Assembly (NCBI GenBank): GCA_003868215.1
Contig: QWDQ01000052.1
Span: 1-64,000, forward strand
Reading direction: 5' to 3'
Length of the DNA: 64,000 bases
Source of the DNA: Pseudophaeomoniella oleicola
Lineage: Eukaryota > Ascomycota > Eurotiomycetes > Phaeomoniellales > Phaeomoniellaceae
The notes under the pieces are model-generated. The model ran no database searches. It worked only from the letters and a program-made list of their open reading frames with translations, and was not told where the DNA came from. The position numbers and the translations under genes were made by a program. Positions 45,704-57,580 of the stretch are shown here, in pieces. Position 1 is the first letter of the stretch; every line of letters starts with the position of its first letter.

Positions 45704-48497
45704 ATGGACCCAATATCAGCGATCGGCCTCATTGCTTCACTGTCCAGTCTCATTCGAGCCAGCAAGGAAACCATTGAGTTGATCAGGTCCTTCAAAGATG
45801 GAGGAAAGGAGCTTACTACGCTTTACAGTAGCGTTTCGCTCTTCGAAGAAAATTTGCTAGGATTTGACAGAGTCCTTCGAAGCGGGAAAACGGTGCACAG
45901 CATCTCCACAGGAACCATCGACAGTGCGATCAAGGACAGCACGAATCTAATAAAAGAACTTTCAGACCGATTACGATCCGTATACAAGAGCGAAAGCTCG
46001 ACAGTTCGATGGATGAAGTGGGCTCAACATAGGTCTACATTCGATAGAATTACCGAAGACTTGAAGGGGAAATGCACGATGCTGCATAGTTTAGTATCTG
46101 TTGCGCAAATGTATTTGATGAACATATCCGAGGCAAGGCTACGAGTCAACTAACGCCGTGGTTTCTAGGGAAATGATGCTATCCATATGTTGTCACAATC
46201 CGCAATTACTCGATATGTGCACAACTGTGGCCGATGAATTGTCAAGGGATTTGTCACCAGTTGATACGGCACCAGATATCTTGAGAGCCCACTCTTCTTC
46301 ATCGAACCCAACTCTGGGCATGTCCTCGATAGCATCGGAAGTCAAAGGCGTGGAGATGACGCCTTCAAACGTACCCGAAGGCATCTCCAGCACGTCAACC
46401 CTGGAATCGATATCATCTGTCTCACAGGTATACCTCACGCCTGAATTACGGTCCCAAGGAGACTTACCATCTGTCCCAGTCGGATCTGATACATTGACCG
46501 AGAGGCTACCTGAGCCTGCATCAAAACATACGGTGTCATCCCGTCGGAGCTCCTCTACCTCAGGAACCCTCTCAGTTTTCGATGCTCATTCGAAGACTAG
46601 CTCTACGAGCTCCACGTCGCCAGCGCTAGATACTATCAACGCAGGCCCTCCATCCAATCAAGGGAACGAGGTGGGACGCATTGCTTCAGACTCATTAGTC
46701 ATTCGCCGTGCGTGCCGCTTTGACTGCTTTTGTAAATGCCACACTCAAGGCATTGTGGTGGCAGACCACGTGCTTCAAAAATTCAATGGCCCTATTTTCA
46801 GGAGGACAGCGAATAAGAACAATATTGAATGTTCGGACCCAGATTGCGCTGGTGCTCTTGCATCACAGAAAAGGGTCATTCCGTCCGATGTATTTTTCAA
46901 ACGAGTCTTGACTCGTTTGTCATCGGCGCAGAGCATCAAGATCAACGTGCCGCTCAATACGTACCGGATGGTCCCGGAAGGATCTAATTCAATGCGATAT
47001 GCTAAGCAAGGCAACCTGGAGAGGTTGAAGTTGGCCGTGGACTCTGGAGAGTCGACGCTCTGGGATACAGCTCCGGATGGATGGTCACTTCTCCATACCG
47101 CTGTGTATGCTAGACAGTTACCGATAGTCAAGTATCTCCGTGAAAAAGGCGCTGACACAGAAACTTCCGACATTGGATCGCGGAAACCAATCGACCTTGC
47201 AATCTTGAAGTCCTTGGCGGCTCAAGCTACAATGGTTGAGAAAGAAATAGTTCAGGTCCTCTCCAATCAAGACGACTTCCTCATTGATTTTGAGTTCACC
47301 CCTATCCATATTGCGGTACTCGATCTCTATGACACAGCAGACTCGGAACGTCCTAGCCTCAAAACATTGATCGACTTTGTTGACGACGCAAACAACGCGA
47401 AAGTAGGCGAGGACTGGTCTCGATGGAAAGCCAAGTACAAAAACAGGTCACCTCTCTTTCTTGCAATCATCGAGCAGTTTCGGGTTTCTGCTGTCGAGAA
47501 CCCAAATACAGGCAAAGTTATCCACAACCTTCTCGACCAGAAAGACCGAAAGTTCCATTGGACACCCCTGCATTGGGCCTGCTCGACGGGCCGAGCAGAC
47601 AGAATGAAGATTTTGATTGACGCCGGAGCAGACCCTTTCATCATGTCCAATTTGAATGCAAATATCATTCATGCTGCAGTAGAGTCAAACGCCGTGGAAA
47701 GTTTGGCATACTCTCTCAAGCTATCGAGAGAGCATCCTAAGCAACTGGATATCAATCACCCGAATATCTGGGGAGAGTCGCCGCTGATCATGGCTGCCCA
47801 AGGCTGTCTGGTCGACTGCATCCGACTTCTCCTTGAGGCTGGCGCGGACAAGAATGTCCGCCAAGAGAATCAGCAGGTAGCACTACACTATGCCGGGCTA
47901 TCAAAGCGAGGCGCGGAGCGGCAGAGGACAGTGGCGCTGCTATGTGCCGATTCAGCTGGCGATGAAAGATTGTCAGATCACATCAATGCGCAAGATGAAG
48001 ACGGGCGACCCCCAATATTCGATTTTTTGGACGATTCGAAATGCACCGAGTTGCTGATCCAGCATGGAGCGAGGCTCGACCTTCACGATAAGAGCGGAAA
48101 GAATATCTTTCATCAAACTTGCATTCAAGGCGACAGCGAACAACTAAAACTTCTACTATCACTATCTGCGACTTCTGAACTAGACCCAACAGAGAAGGAC
48201 CACGACGGTAACACACCTCTCATCGAAGCGCTCCGTCACGGCAGCATATCTTGTGCACAAGTCTTACTTGCACGCTCAGATGTCGGTGATATCATCGGGC
48301 AAGATGGGTGGTCTGCAGTCCATCATGCAGTGAGGATTGGCGATCCAGAGTTGCTGCAGATGGTTTTGAAGCACCCGAGTTTCGAAAAAGGAGCGAAGAC
48401 GGGTGATGGGAAAACAGTACAGGTCATAGCGATGGAGTCCGGGAACTGGTGTGGCCGAGTCAAGGAACTAGTCAGGAAGTACAATTCGATAGCCTAG
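45704..48497 (+). CDS. Fungal STAND-type N-terminal domain protein with ankyrin repeats
   Basis: Exons are 45704-46110 and 46169-48497 (911 aa). The 58-nt intron (GTATTT..TTTCTAG) has a perfect CTAAC branch point and its removal keeps frame, so the two open frames are one gene. Residues 1-150 (MDPISAIGLIASLSSLIRAS, GGKELTTLYSSVSLFEENL) match the helical N-terminal domain seen on many fungal STAND/NACHT and ankyrin proteins. A Ser/Thr-rich linker follows, then a Cys/His element (CRFDCFCKCHTQG..CSDPDCAGAL), then at least eight ankyrin-type units from about 400 to 890 (DGWSLLHTAVYARQLPIVKYL, TPLHWACSTGRADRMKILID, SPLIMAAQGCLVDCIRLLLE). No NACHT or NB-ARC ATPase is present. By architecture it could act in self/non-self recognition or signalling; that is inference. 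Confidence 0.8.
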
Positions 48498-48618
48498 TAT
48501 CGAAAGTCGGGCCTACTTGTATTGAGATTCCATTAACGACATTATATGACAAACCCAATTATAAGCCTATCATTCTAATGACTCTAACACAACACCATGC
48601 AAACCAGACACCAAGCAC

Positions 48619-49418
48619 CTATGACCTCCCTTGCCCATCCGGCCAAAACACAAAACACGTCTCCTCGTAGAGCACAGACTTCGCCTCCTCCCCAACAGAG
48701 TAGTCCAACGCCATCGAAATAGTCTCCTCAGCCCGGAATCCAAGCCGTTCATATAGAGCAGCAGCATTCCACGTGCTCTCCAGTGCGGTCGGCACGTTGT
48801 CCCGTTTACTCCGCTCGAGGCCCCAGTTGATCATCAAAGAGGCTACGCCGCGGCGTTCGTGAGAGGGGTGGGTTGCTATGAAGCTGAGGCCTGTTTGGTG
48901 GAAGAAGGGGATGGGTTTGTTAGTTTGGGGACGTTGCGTGTTGCATGTAGCATGTAGCATAGACATGAGAGAGGTAGATTGAGCATCCACAATGACATAG
49001 AAGAGGAGATACACATACGATAACAAGGCCGTCCCTTTCCCAATGCTTTCTCCCCCGCCTCTTCCACCCTCCGCGTCCACTCGTTCAAAACCGCCATATC
49101 CGTCCCCTCAGGCCACACCCACTCCTCCTCCTCGTATGCCTCCCCATCCCAAATCGGCCGACACCACTTCGCGAACCCGATAACCTCGCCCTCACCCTTG
49201 CCATCCTCCTCACCGACATCCCTCACGACAAGAACCTCCCACTTGTCATCGCGCATCTCCGCGACAACTTTACGCACCAGAGACGTCCAGAGACCCGTGC
49301 GCACAGACGGTGTGGGGAACTGGGCAAGGAGCATCTCGTTGGTGCCGAAGGCGGCCATGTGAATGTCGGCGATGCGGGGGGCGTCGGATTCGGTGGCTTG
49401 GTGCATTTTGAGAGGCAT
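48619..49418 (-). CDS. GNAT-family N-acetyltransferase
   Basis: Acetyl-CoA-dependent acetyltransferase of unknown substrate. Exons are 49418-49019 and 48890-48619, 223 aa. The intron is 128 nt, longer than the local norm, with GTATGT donor, CTAAC branch point and ACAG acceptor. Joining gives LSFIATHPSHERRGVASLMINWGL, the acetyl-CoA loop (RRGVAS), and then TALESTWNAAALYERLGFRAEE, the usual GNAT C-terminal motif. Near the N-terminus, ATESDAPRIADIHMAAFGTNEM is typical of this fungal GNAT class. ATG 49418 is the first ATG of the frame. It ends 121 bp from the convergent ankyrin gene. Codon choice in exon 1 changes sharply because of a C-to-G composition flip near 49300. Confidence 0.85.
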
Positions 49419-50576
49419 GTTGCCCTTCGTTTTTGGAGGGAAAGGTCGCTCTACTACCTTGCAAACCACCCTCAGAAGTGTTTTAGATGAGTGTAGAGGT
49501 CAATGAAGGCGTGAAGGAGGGAGGAAGAGAGACGGATATGGTGTATACTGAGGAGAGGGACGTGAGAGGCATATGTACCCGCCCAGGTTGAATTGGGAGG
49601 CTGTGTTGTTTTCGGGGAGGGCTCATGCAGTGTAATCAGGTAGGTATGTAGGCACAATTATAAGGCATGTTTCACAAGAAACTCTCGGTACTACCTTCAT
49701 GCAATCCTTTTCGTCTCTAATTCAACGACATCTCATACTTCATTTGTACATTGCCATTCTCAGAGAGAACAATACATTGTCAAATATCTCGTTGTTATTT
49801 GGCCCAACGCGGAACGGGTTCGGACCGAAAAGTAAAGCCAAAGCGAAGAAGTAGGAGCATCAATGACTCCAGTTATATCATTGTACGTAGTATATATCAC
49901 AGCCATATGTTCGATTACTTATATACGTAAGTCCAACATCATCCCAATTCAGATATCTTCCCTTGTTGCCGTACGAGATTCCACCTGTCAAGCTCCGTCG
50001 AAGGCAGCTCAAATGGGGAACTTTGGCGATGGATATTGCTATGATCGCCGTCTATCATGTTCTTCTGCGATGATTAATTATAATCATCTACCTTTACGCT
50101 TTCTGGAGAAATAGTGTGAAAGACACGGATGTTAACTATACGGTGTTGCACCAAGATATCGAGAAAGAGAAGAAAGATCCCGCGGTGGGCCTCAATTCGA
50201 TGATGATAAATCTTAGGCGTTGGACGCCGTACATTAGCGCTCACTAAACTCACTAAACTCGGTTCTCATCAGCAGGCCACGAACTAGAACTGGCGAGATA
50301 CGAGCGAAACGAGGCAACAAGCAGGGATTCATTTGATCTAAGCTTAGAACGATGTCTTCTCTAACTTTTTACGGAGTAGACGATCCGAGATGGAGGTATT
50401 CTTTGCCTACGACGGTTCAGCCTCGAAGCGCCAGCCTGATTACCCGATGTAAGCCGGCGCTGAGGCTGTTTCCAAGGTTGTCTTCTCGATGTCTACCCTC
50501 CCGTCTTCTCTTTCTCTGGCACCACTGCCTGTCAGAGACCAGACATTTCACCTGGTCAATTTCTTCCTGGTGAAAT
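49419..50576. other. Intergenic, divergent promoter region
   Basis: About 1.16 kb between divergently transcribed GNAT and GT71 genes. Short open frames lack support. Confidence 0.5.
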
Positions 50577-52097
50577 ATGCTGTTCAGTACAACGATCTGT
50601 CCTGCGGGTAGACTAAAGGCGGTATGGCTAGCCTTGGGACTTGTGTTGATTGTCTCCTGGATATATCTCTATCGGCCGAGGGTATGGACTGCCGATAATA
50701 TTCAGGTCCCAATTGGAGTAGAAGAAGACACCTTGTGGAAGAGCTTCCTACCTCTTCTCCAGAAACACGCTCCGGACTGTCCTCCGCCAGAACGCGAAGA
50801 GACTCCGGGAGCAATTGGCTTCAGTGCTGTCAATGCTCCAGAGCGACCAGACTTGATCATCAATGGCTCAGAACTGCATCTCAAGCCAATGCAGCATGCG
50901 CATGATGGGTTCGTTGAGGCCATCAAATCCTCCCAACTTCTCAAGTCTCCTCATCGTCCTGGAACCAGTGGCATAGTCACATCTGCTGGCTCTTCTTACA
51001 TGCCTTTGTTTATCACCTCATTGCGCATGATACGAAAGACTGGATCCACGCTCCCGGTTGAGGTCTTCGTCAAGGATGCAGGTGAATTTGAGACAAGCAT
51101 TTGCGACGATGTTCTTCCCGCTTTGAATGCACGTTGCCTAGTGCTTTCCGATTACGTGCATGGCCAGGATGAAAGCAATATCGAGATTGCACATTACCAG
51201 ATCAAGATCTTCGCCGTGCTGTTTTCCTCATTCGAAAACGTCATCTGGATGGATTCTGACTGCTTTCCATTACGGGATCCAGCGGACTTACTCACTTCAG
51301 AGCCATTCACTTCAAATGGCCTTGTCACATGGCCCGATTACTGGGCTATTACTGCTTCGCCTCTTTACTACAACATTTCTCGCCAACCCATGCCTGATAT
51401 GACTGCCCGTGCTTCTTCAGAAACAGGGGTTTTCTTGATCTCGAAGAAGACCCATTTCCTTACCTTACTTTTAGCAGCATACTACAACTATTACGGTCCG
51501 TCTCACTATTTCATGCTTCTGTCGCAGGGTGCACCAGGAGAAGGTGACAAAGAAACGTTCATCCACGCCGCTTCAGCTATGGGAGAGCCATTCTACACTG
51601 TTAGTGAACCAGTGACACCTATTGGGCACCCGAAACAGGGACAAGGTGGCCTCTCTGGGAGTGCGATGGTTCAGTCCGATCCTAGAGAAGATTTCGAGCT
51701 TACGACACAGAGCAAATGGCGGGTCAAAGACCCCAACATCGCCAAGCCGCCGATGGTGTTCTTCATCCACGCTCATTACCCTAAGTTCAACCCGGCCGAT
51801 AAATTGTTTGGCGATCAATGGGAAACTGCGCCGACCCTGAAACCTGATGGGTCTGACGGAAGGGCATGGATCGCTTATGAACAGACATTGCGCCGATTTG
51901 GATATGACGCGGAGAAGTCTTACTGGGAAGAGATCAAATGGGTCAGTTGTAATCTTGAAAGTGCCTTTGCATCGTGGAAGGGGAAGCATGGAATCTGTGA
52001 TAGAGTAGAGGAATATTGGCAGAATGTGTTTGCGACACCGCATCCAGATGATCCTCGTTTCACGGATGACGATGGAGGTAAGACTGAGGCCACATGA
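50577..52097 (+). CDS. GT71 alpha-mannosyltransferase (MNN2/TTP1 family)
   Basis: Type II Golgi enzyme adding alpha-mannose to N-glycan branches. Single exon, 506 aa. Short cytosolic tail, then a membrane anchor at about 14-32 (AVWLALGLVLIVSWIYLY), a stem, and the catalytic domain: GIVTSAGSSYMPLFITSLRMI, then LPVEVFVKDAGEFE, the metal-binding VIWMDSDCFPLRDP (DSD), and SSETGVFLISKKTHFLTLLL. C-terminal motif MVFFIHAHYPKFNPA also fits. Motif order and length match MNN2-type enzymes; alpha-1,2 linkage is by family analogy. Confidence 0.9.
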   Translation: MLFSTTICPAGRLKAVWLALGLVLIVSWIYLYRPRVWTADNIQVPIGVEEDTLWKSFLPLLQKHAPDCPPPEREETPGAIGFSAVNAPERPDLIINGSELHLKPMQHAHDGFVEAIKSSQLLKSPHRPGTSGIVTSAGSSYMPLFITSLRMIRKTGSTLPVEVFVKDAGEFETSICDDVLPALNARCLVLSDYVHGQDESNIEIAHYQIKIFAVLFSSFENVIWMDSDCFPLRDPADLLTSEPFTSNGLVTWPDYWAITASPLYYNISRQPMPDMTARASSETGVFLISKKTHFLTLLLAAYYNYYGPSHYFMLLSQGAPGEGDKETFIHAASAMGEPFYTVSEPVTPIGHPKQGQGGLSGSAMVQSDPREDFELTTQSKWRVKDPNIAKPPMVFFIHAHYPKFNPADKLFGDQWETAPTLKPDGSDGRAWIAYEQTLRRFGYDAEKSYWEEIKWVSCNLESAFASWKGKHGICDRVEEYWQNVFATPHPDDPRFTDDDGGKTEAT

Positions 52098-52944
52098 AGA
52101 CACATGTCAGAGTCCAGCGCCTGAAACCTCAACCTCACAAGTTGCCCACTGCGCGTGCAGAGATAAGCAATCCACGGGTCTACTGCACATTGGTACCCTT
52201 GACGCATGCATAGTTTCAGTGACAATGCCATCAATCATCCGACGGGCCCCAGCCAATCTCGACATAGATCTTCTACTTCGTCTGCCTATAGGACCAGGAC
52301 ACAGAACAGTGTGAGTCCGGGTCAATATTGGATATGGTCCGTTTGCAGGACAGAGGCGATTTCAGAATCTCTAGAATGCGTGACCCGGTCTCTGGACGAT
52401 TGTAATGGGCCAGGCAGCATCTCTAGAATCGCGGAGCTCAAGACCTGTTCCAGGTCAAGGTCAACCACATGATTCAGCAAGTTTCATTTGTTGAGCGCTA
52501 GTTCCATAAGCGTCAAATGCTTGCAATGCTTGGGTCTATTCACTAACAATTATGACAGCCATTCTGCACAGCTTGGAGCCTGCAGCAGAAACAGTGTCAC
52601 ATTGATGTACCCTGGAGTGAGGTCATTGCCTTATTGGATACTATCTCGGCAACCTACATGGTGCCAACTCATCAATCTCGCGAGCCTGCATAAGGATCCC
52701 TGTGAATCATTCATTATGCAGTAAACTCGCAAACACGTATGATTTTGCAGATGGAACAAGATTGTCTGTCCATACGTCCTTGAGATCTACAGCTCGTACC
52801 ATTCTTCACATAGAAAGAAGCAATCCAGTGGAATTTTTCTTACAATCTCGGATACTGACGAGTCTTCTACTACTCTGGATAACCTGAAGGAATCAATCTT
52901 TGTTCTCCACACAGATACCCCCCTCCTGTCATACACGGATCAAT
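52098..52944. other. Intergenic region
   Basis: No supported gene. CCACACAG just before 52916 could serve as a splice acceptor for a 5'-UTR intron of the SET gene. Confidence 0.45.
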
Positions 52945-55306
52945 ATGGATGTAGACGATGTTTCTTCTATTGAAGAGTACTTTCAGCATGTGGGAAGACA
53001 GTCGGATCTCCTTGAGCGGGCTTCTCGGCGCAAAGGTGAGGTGTCACAGGATAGACCTTCGAAAGCAGCCTTGATCAGCCAATTCGCTTTATTGAGCTTT
53101 CGACATCAATTCAGCCTGGGCCGGCAGAACATCACCAACATACGAAGTGCCTTTGTACCAGCGCCATACCCTCCGTCTACGACCAGTCTCCGGGATTTAC
53201 GAAAGATCACATTCAAGGACTTGAGGCTAGAAACCCACCACCGTGGCACTTTTCTCGTTGTGAAGACAATCTCGCCACCCCTGCGTCTATCTGGCATTTC
53301 TGTAGCAGTCGAAGACGAGACGGATAGCGCAGAGGTACTCTACCCGTACCATCAGAGCGTTGATCAGATGCACCATACATTCTCGGAAAACCAGGTCTTT
53401 TTGATTAAAGAGCCGTATTACAAGATCCTTGCAGATGGGACCTATGGAATCCGCGTCGATCACATTTCAGACCTCATCAAGCTAGATCCCGAGGACGATA
53501 GGGTACCTAGACCGTGGAGAGTCACTAAGATTGAGGCCAAGTGTGCGAATGATTGGAAGGAAGAGGGGAATGCTCGCCTAAAGTCGGAGAGACATTACGA
53601 AGCTCTTGATTGGTAAAGTTCTCTGGCCCAGACATGACCAGGCTTAGCTAACCTGTACGATACAGCTATTCGAAGGGACTTTCGGTCGCTAAGGACAACA
53701 CTGATTTCCGGAATCTAAGACTCAACAGAAGTCTCCTACGATTGAGAACAGGGCAACTAGACGGTGCGAAAGAAGATGCAGATTTTATACTCCAGCTCTT
53801 TCCGAATGACGAGAAAGCGCTCTTTCGACTAGCTCGGGCCCTCTTCGAGTTGAAACTGTTCGGCGCTAGCTTCGAGCGTTTTAACACAATCATTCAGCTG
53901 TACCCGCTCAACAGAGAAGCGCACGAGTGGGTGGTACGTACCCAGCTGCGAGTCACCGAAGAGCAGACCGGTCAATACAATTACCGTAGGTTGATTAAAT
54001 CTGCTCGAGCATTGCACCCTCTTCTCGGATGTGCGAGCTACACCAACCCTACAGATATCCGTCCATCTCCTGGCCGGGGTCGTGGGCTCTTTGCAAATCG
54101 AGATCTTAAAGCCGGGGACTTGGTCTTGGCTGAGACCGCTTTCTGTTATGCTTCCGCCGAGAAGGAAGGCGATTCACGTCACGATGTCAGCATGCTGATC
54201 GATCCAATTGCGAAACAATCCACAATAGGCACTCAGGCAGATTTGATCACTCTGATCATTCAAAAGCTCGGGAAGAACCCTTCTATGATCCCCGTCATTC
54301 GAGGAATGTTCACGAAAGATTATCAGCCGGGAATGGCAAGCGATTGCGATGGGGAAGCTGTTATTGACTCGTGAGTGCCACCTTCCATCCGCTCAACAAA
54401 GGGAGCAGTGCTAACATACCAACTGGCAGCTTCATGGTCTCCAAGGCTGTCCGATACAATGTGTTTGGGTGCCCAACAATCTCCAAGAACGATGCTCCGG
54501 ACAGCATGTTCACGCAATCATCCAATGCACAAGGATCACACAGGGTATATCATTCGACAGGCTTATGGCCGGTAGCGTCTTACATCAACCATTCTTGCTA
54601 CGGCAACTCTCGACGCAGTTTCCTCGGAGACTTAATGATCGTCCGTGCATCCCAAGACATACCTTGTGACACTGAAATCACTTTCGCCTACCGTTGTTAC
54701 ACCAACCACGTTGAGACGTACGACGACCGACATTCACACCTCAAAACCTGGTGCTTCGAATGTACTTGTGATTTGTGCGTCAACGAGGCTCTCGAGTCTA
54801 CAAGAGTCCGAAGACAGCGCAAGCAGATCGTCCATGAGATCAAGGACAGACATGAGGCACTCCACAAAAAGCGATCCAACAACAACAACAACAACACCAA
54901 CGCAGACCTTCTCAAACTCGAACCCCTCCTAACCCGCCTCGAGGAAACCTACAAGCAACCAGCGACGATCCAACCCCGCCACGAACTCGCCGAATGCCTC
55001 ATGGCTCAACTCCTTCTCAGCGACCCCACAAACCAACCCGGCAAGATACTATATCTCTGCACACGCGTCCTCACCGCTCTCGGCTTCATCATCGAATATG
55101 ACATTTCCCGCAGTGATCATCACATGCCCTTGAAATTCGCAGTGAAGCGATGGGGCATGGCTCTCGACTATGTCGTCGATGTGTTGGACGCGATGTTGTA
55201 TAATATCCGTGCTGCTGCAGCGCCGGGGGGATTGGTGGATGCGATCGAGGAGGCGAAAAGGGTTGCGCTGATGATTGTTACGGGGCATGGGGAGGAAGTT
55301 GGTTGA
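52945..55306 (+). CDS. TPR- and SET-domain protein (SMYD-like)
   Basis: Probable lysine methyltransferase-like protein; substrate unknown. Exons are 52945-53612, 53666-54370 and 54430-55306 (749 aa); introns 53 and 59 nt, GTAAAG and GTGAGT donors. Residues about 210-345 form TPR-like helices (ANDWKEEGNARLKSERHYEA, RLRTGQLDGAKEDADFIL, KALFRLARALFELKL). A split SET domain follows: PSPGRGRGLFANRDLKAGDL, then VASYINHSCYGNSRRSFLGD with the conserved NHSC, and DTEITFAYR. The post-SET cysteines lie in WCFECTCDLC. An Asn run (NNNNNNT) separates this from a helical C-terminus. The GRGLF, NHSC and post-SET elements are all kept, so activity is plausible. The coding sequence changes from C-rich to G-rich near 55150. 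Confidence 0.86.
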
Positions 55307-55501
55307 ATTGATGGGAATACGTATGTCTCTTAAAGGTATTGTTGGGAGGGAAAGAGGGGGGGGAAGGAGTTGAAGGGCATCTGTGGTAGGGATCGATGAC
55401 CCAGAAAAGAGGATAGTGTATGGAATAGTGTATGGATTGATATATATCGAATACGAATTCTACATGCTCGAAGAAATAGAAGAAATTTTTACCCAAACAA
55501 G

Positions 55502-57352
55502 TCATCCACCACCTCCACCTTCATCAAACAACCTCCCATACTCCAACAACTCCCTCAACACCACCATATCCAAATCCACATCCCTCAACACCCTCCTCGC
55601 CCACCTCGCGCCCTCCTCCGCGATCTCACGCCCAACCCTATCCCCCTCTTCCGTGCCACCGAACCAGCGCATCATCTCCCACAGCTCATGCGCGTCGAGA
55701 CTCAGCGGGATATAGTGCACCCAGGGGATCAGCCAGTCGTCGTGCCATTCGCGGAAGAGCGATTGTTTGATGACGGCGGAGCGCGAGTGCAGGAGGCGGT
55801 GGAAGCGGCCGGAGAAACTGTTGCCGTCGAGGTCGAGGGCGTATTTGTGGTGGTGGGATGTTGAGAGGGGGTCGCGGAGGGTGTCTGCGGAGGAGGAGGA
55901 GGAGGAGGAGGAGGATGGGTCTGGGAGGTTGAAGGCGAGGCGCTGGGCGGTGCAGGCTGGATCGTCGCATTGGACGGCGGCGGTGATTTTGGTGGCGAAG
56001 AGGTGTTGGAGAGAGGTTGTGGTGTTGTAGTAGGTCGTCCATGTTCCGTTCTCATGCTGGTGTAGTAAGGGTACGAGATGCTCCTCGTTATTATTGTCTT
56101 GCATTGTCGACAGGACGAGTCGTTGCCGATGAAGTTGACGCCAGTTGTCGGGTGTAGCGTGCCCGCCTGTAGAGGAACCGGCCCAATACAACGACGGCTT
56201 TTTCTCGTCCCAGTCCATGTCTTCAGAAGGATCGTAATCGGAAACCATGAGCGAATATTGCGGACTCGGAAAGAGTATATCTTGGAAAGTGGAAAGTTTC
56301 GCTTGGGACCAGATGGGTACTAGCGATTGTGTCAGGGTCAGACTTTCCGGAAGCATAAGCATGCCGTGCATGCTCGAGTAGTGAGGATATTTGCAAATGT
56401 CTTTGCTTGCGGAGTGATCCGTAATGAATTGTAACGAGGGCTTCGGCTCGCTGTGACTGTGCTGATCCTGTGGGTAGTCTGGGCAGGACAAGGTGATGTC
56501 GATCCATGATGGCAACTGGGCAAGATCAACGAAATGGATGGGCGTGATCCTGGCGCGCTTGTTATTCGTATGATCGTCTGTTGAAGTTGCAGCGACGTTG
56601 GAGTCTAGTATGGAGGACGGTACAACCACGTTTGGCTCGTCTAGATTGTTCAAGAGCAATTTCATATCTGGCAGGAGACGTAGGTATTCCTGGTGTGTTT
56701 CCAACATGGATCTGAAACGCTTGCAAATTGGTGAATCCGGATACCTCGAATTGATAGTGAACTGAGAATTGCGGATTGTCAGTTCTATCAAATCACCTCT
56801 CGACCCGGCAACTGCATCGCTGACCATCTTACTGATCGCTTTGGGTGGGTATTTGGCGAAGAGCTGGAACTGGTTCGTCAAGGAATCAAATTCATCGATC
56901 AGCAGGAAGTCATTCTGCAAAGCCAATTCGACCCAGGTACTGAATCCTTGAGGCGGTAATCGGCCGTAACGGCGAGTGTATTCGGTGATGGCTTCGTCAA
57001 CCGTCTTCGATTGCCTTGAGATCATTTCCTGATACGTCTTGTGACCGGCAGCCCACAGTTGTTCGATAGGGTGTGAGCCGTTGGCAACATGGCTCTCAGC
57101 ATGACTCCCGGCATGACTACTCTGATTTTGAGGAAGGGAGCCATTGATAACTTGGCTCTCATTTTGAGGATGGAAGCCATCCTGTGCAAACTGTGTAGGA
57201 TCATCGTGACTCGCTGGCACGGTGATGCCCACCTTCGTGACATGATAGCCTGGTGGCTGCAAGAGAAGCAAGACGAATATAGCCAGGGATAGACAGATAA
57301 GTAGAGTCCATCGCGAACTATACAACGAGAATCGGGATAATGCTGAGACCAT
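55502..57352 (-). CDS. GT90 CAP10-like glycosyltransferase
   Basis: Type II membrane glycosyltransferase of the CAP10/POGLUT (GT90) family, which transfers xylose or glucose in fungi and animals; the exact sugar is unknown here. Single exon, 616 aa from ATG 57352. Membrane anchor at about 16-32 (TLLICLSLAIFVLLLL), then an Asn/His/Ser-rich stem. The catalytic part shows KPSLYWAGSSTGGHA, TPDNWRQLHRQRLV, KYALDLDGNSFSGRFHRLL and the signature VIKQSLFREWHDDWLIPWVH followed by YIPLSLDAHEL. A serine run (SSSSSSSSS) interrupts the domain near residue 480. It ends 195 bp from the end of the convergent SET gene. Coding composition flips at about 55700. Confidence 0.92.
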   Translation of the reverse strand: MVSALSRFSLYSSRWTLLICLSLAIFVLLLLQPPGYHVTKVGITVPASHDDPTQFAQDGFHPQNESQVINGSLPQNQSSHAGSHAESHVANGSHPIEQLWAAGHKTYQEMISRQSKTVDEAITEYTRRYGRLPPQGFSTWVELALQNDFLLIDEFDSLTNQFQLFAKYPPKAISKMVSDAVAGSRGDLIELTIRNSQFTINSRYPDSPICKRFRSMLETHQEYLRLLPDMKLLLNNLDEPNVVVPSSILDSNVAATSTDDHTNNKRARITPIHFVDLAQLPSWIDITLSCPDYPQDQHSHSEPKPSLQFITDHSASKDICKYPHYSSMHGMLMLPESLTLTQSLVPIWSQAKLSTFQDILFPSPQYSLMVSDYDPSEDMDWDEKKPSLYWAGSSTGGHATPDNWRQLHRQRLVLSTMQDNNNEEHLVPLLHQHENGTWTTYYNTTTSLQHLFATKITAAVQCDDPACTAQRLAFNLPDPSSSSSSSSSADTLRDPLSTSHHHKYALDLDGNSFSGRFHRLLHSRSAVIKQSLFREWHDDWLIPWVHYIPLSLDAHELWEMMRWFGGTEEGDRVGREIAEEGARWARRVLRDVDLDMVVLRELLEYGRLFDEGGGGG

Positions 57353-57580
57353 CGGCAAAAGTTGTCTCTTCTTATATCGGCTAAGCCTGAAGAGATGACC
57401 GGAGATGCCGGGGAGGAGCAGGAAATGCAATGATTACTGAAAGTATAGGTCACATGAGCAGAGAAGGAAGAGCTTGGTCTAATATCGTATCAGATCGCTA
57501 CCTCAGAGAGTATCGTTCTGTGTTGTCTTGTCCAGAAGTTGATGAATTACTCAGTTCCGAAAGGTTTTGGGGATCAAGTG

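Noticed and set aside
50352-50573. Open frame directly upstream of the GT71 gene
   Set aside because: Ends just before the GT71 start, lacks coding character and would be in the leader.
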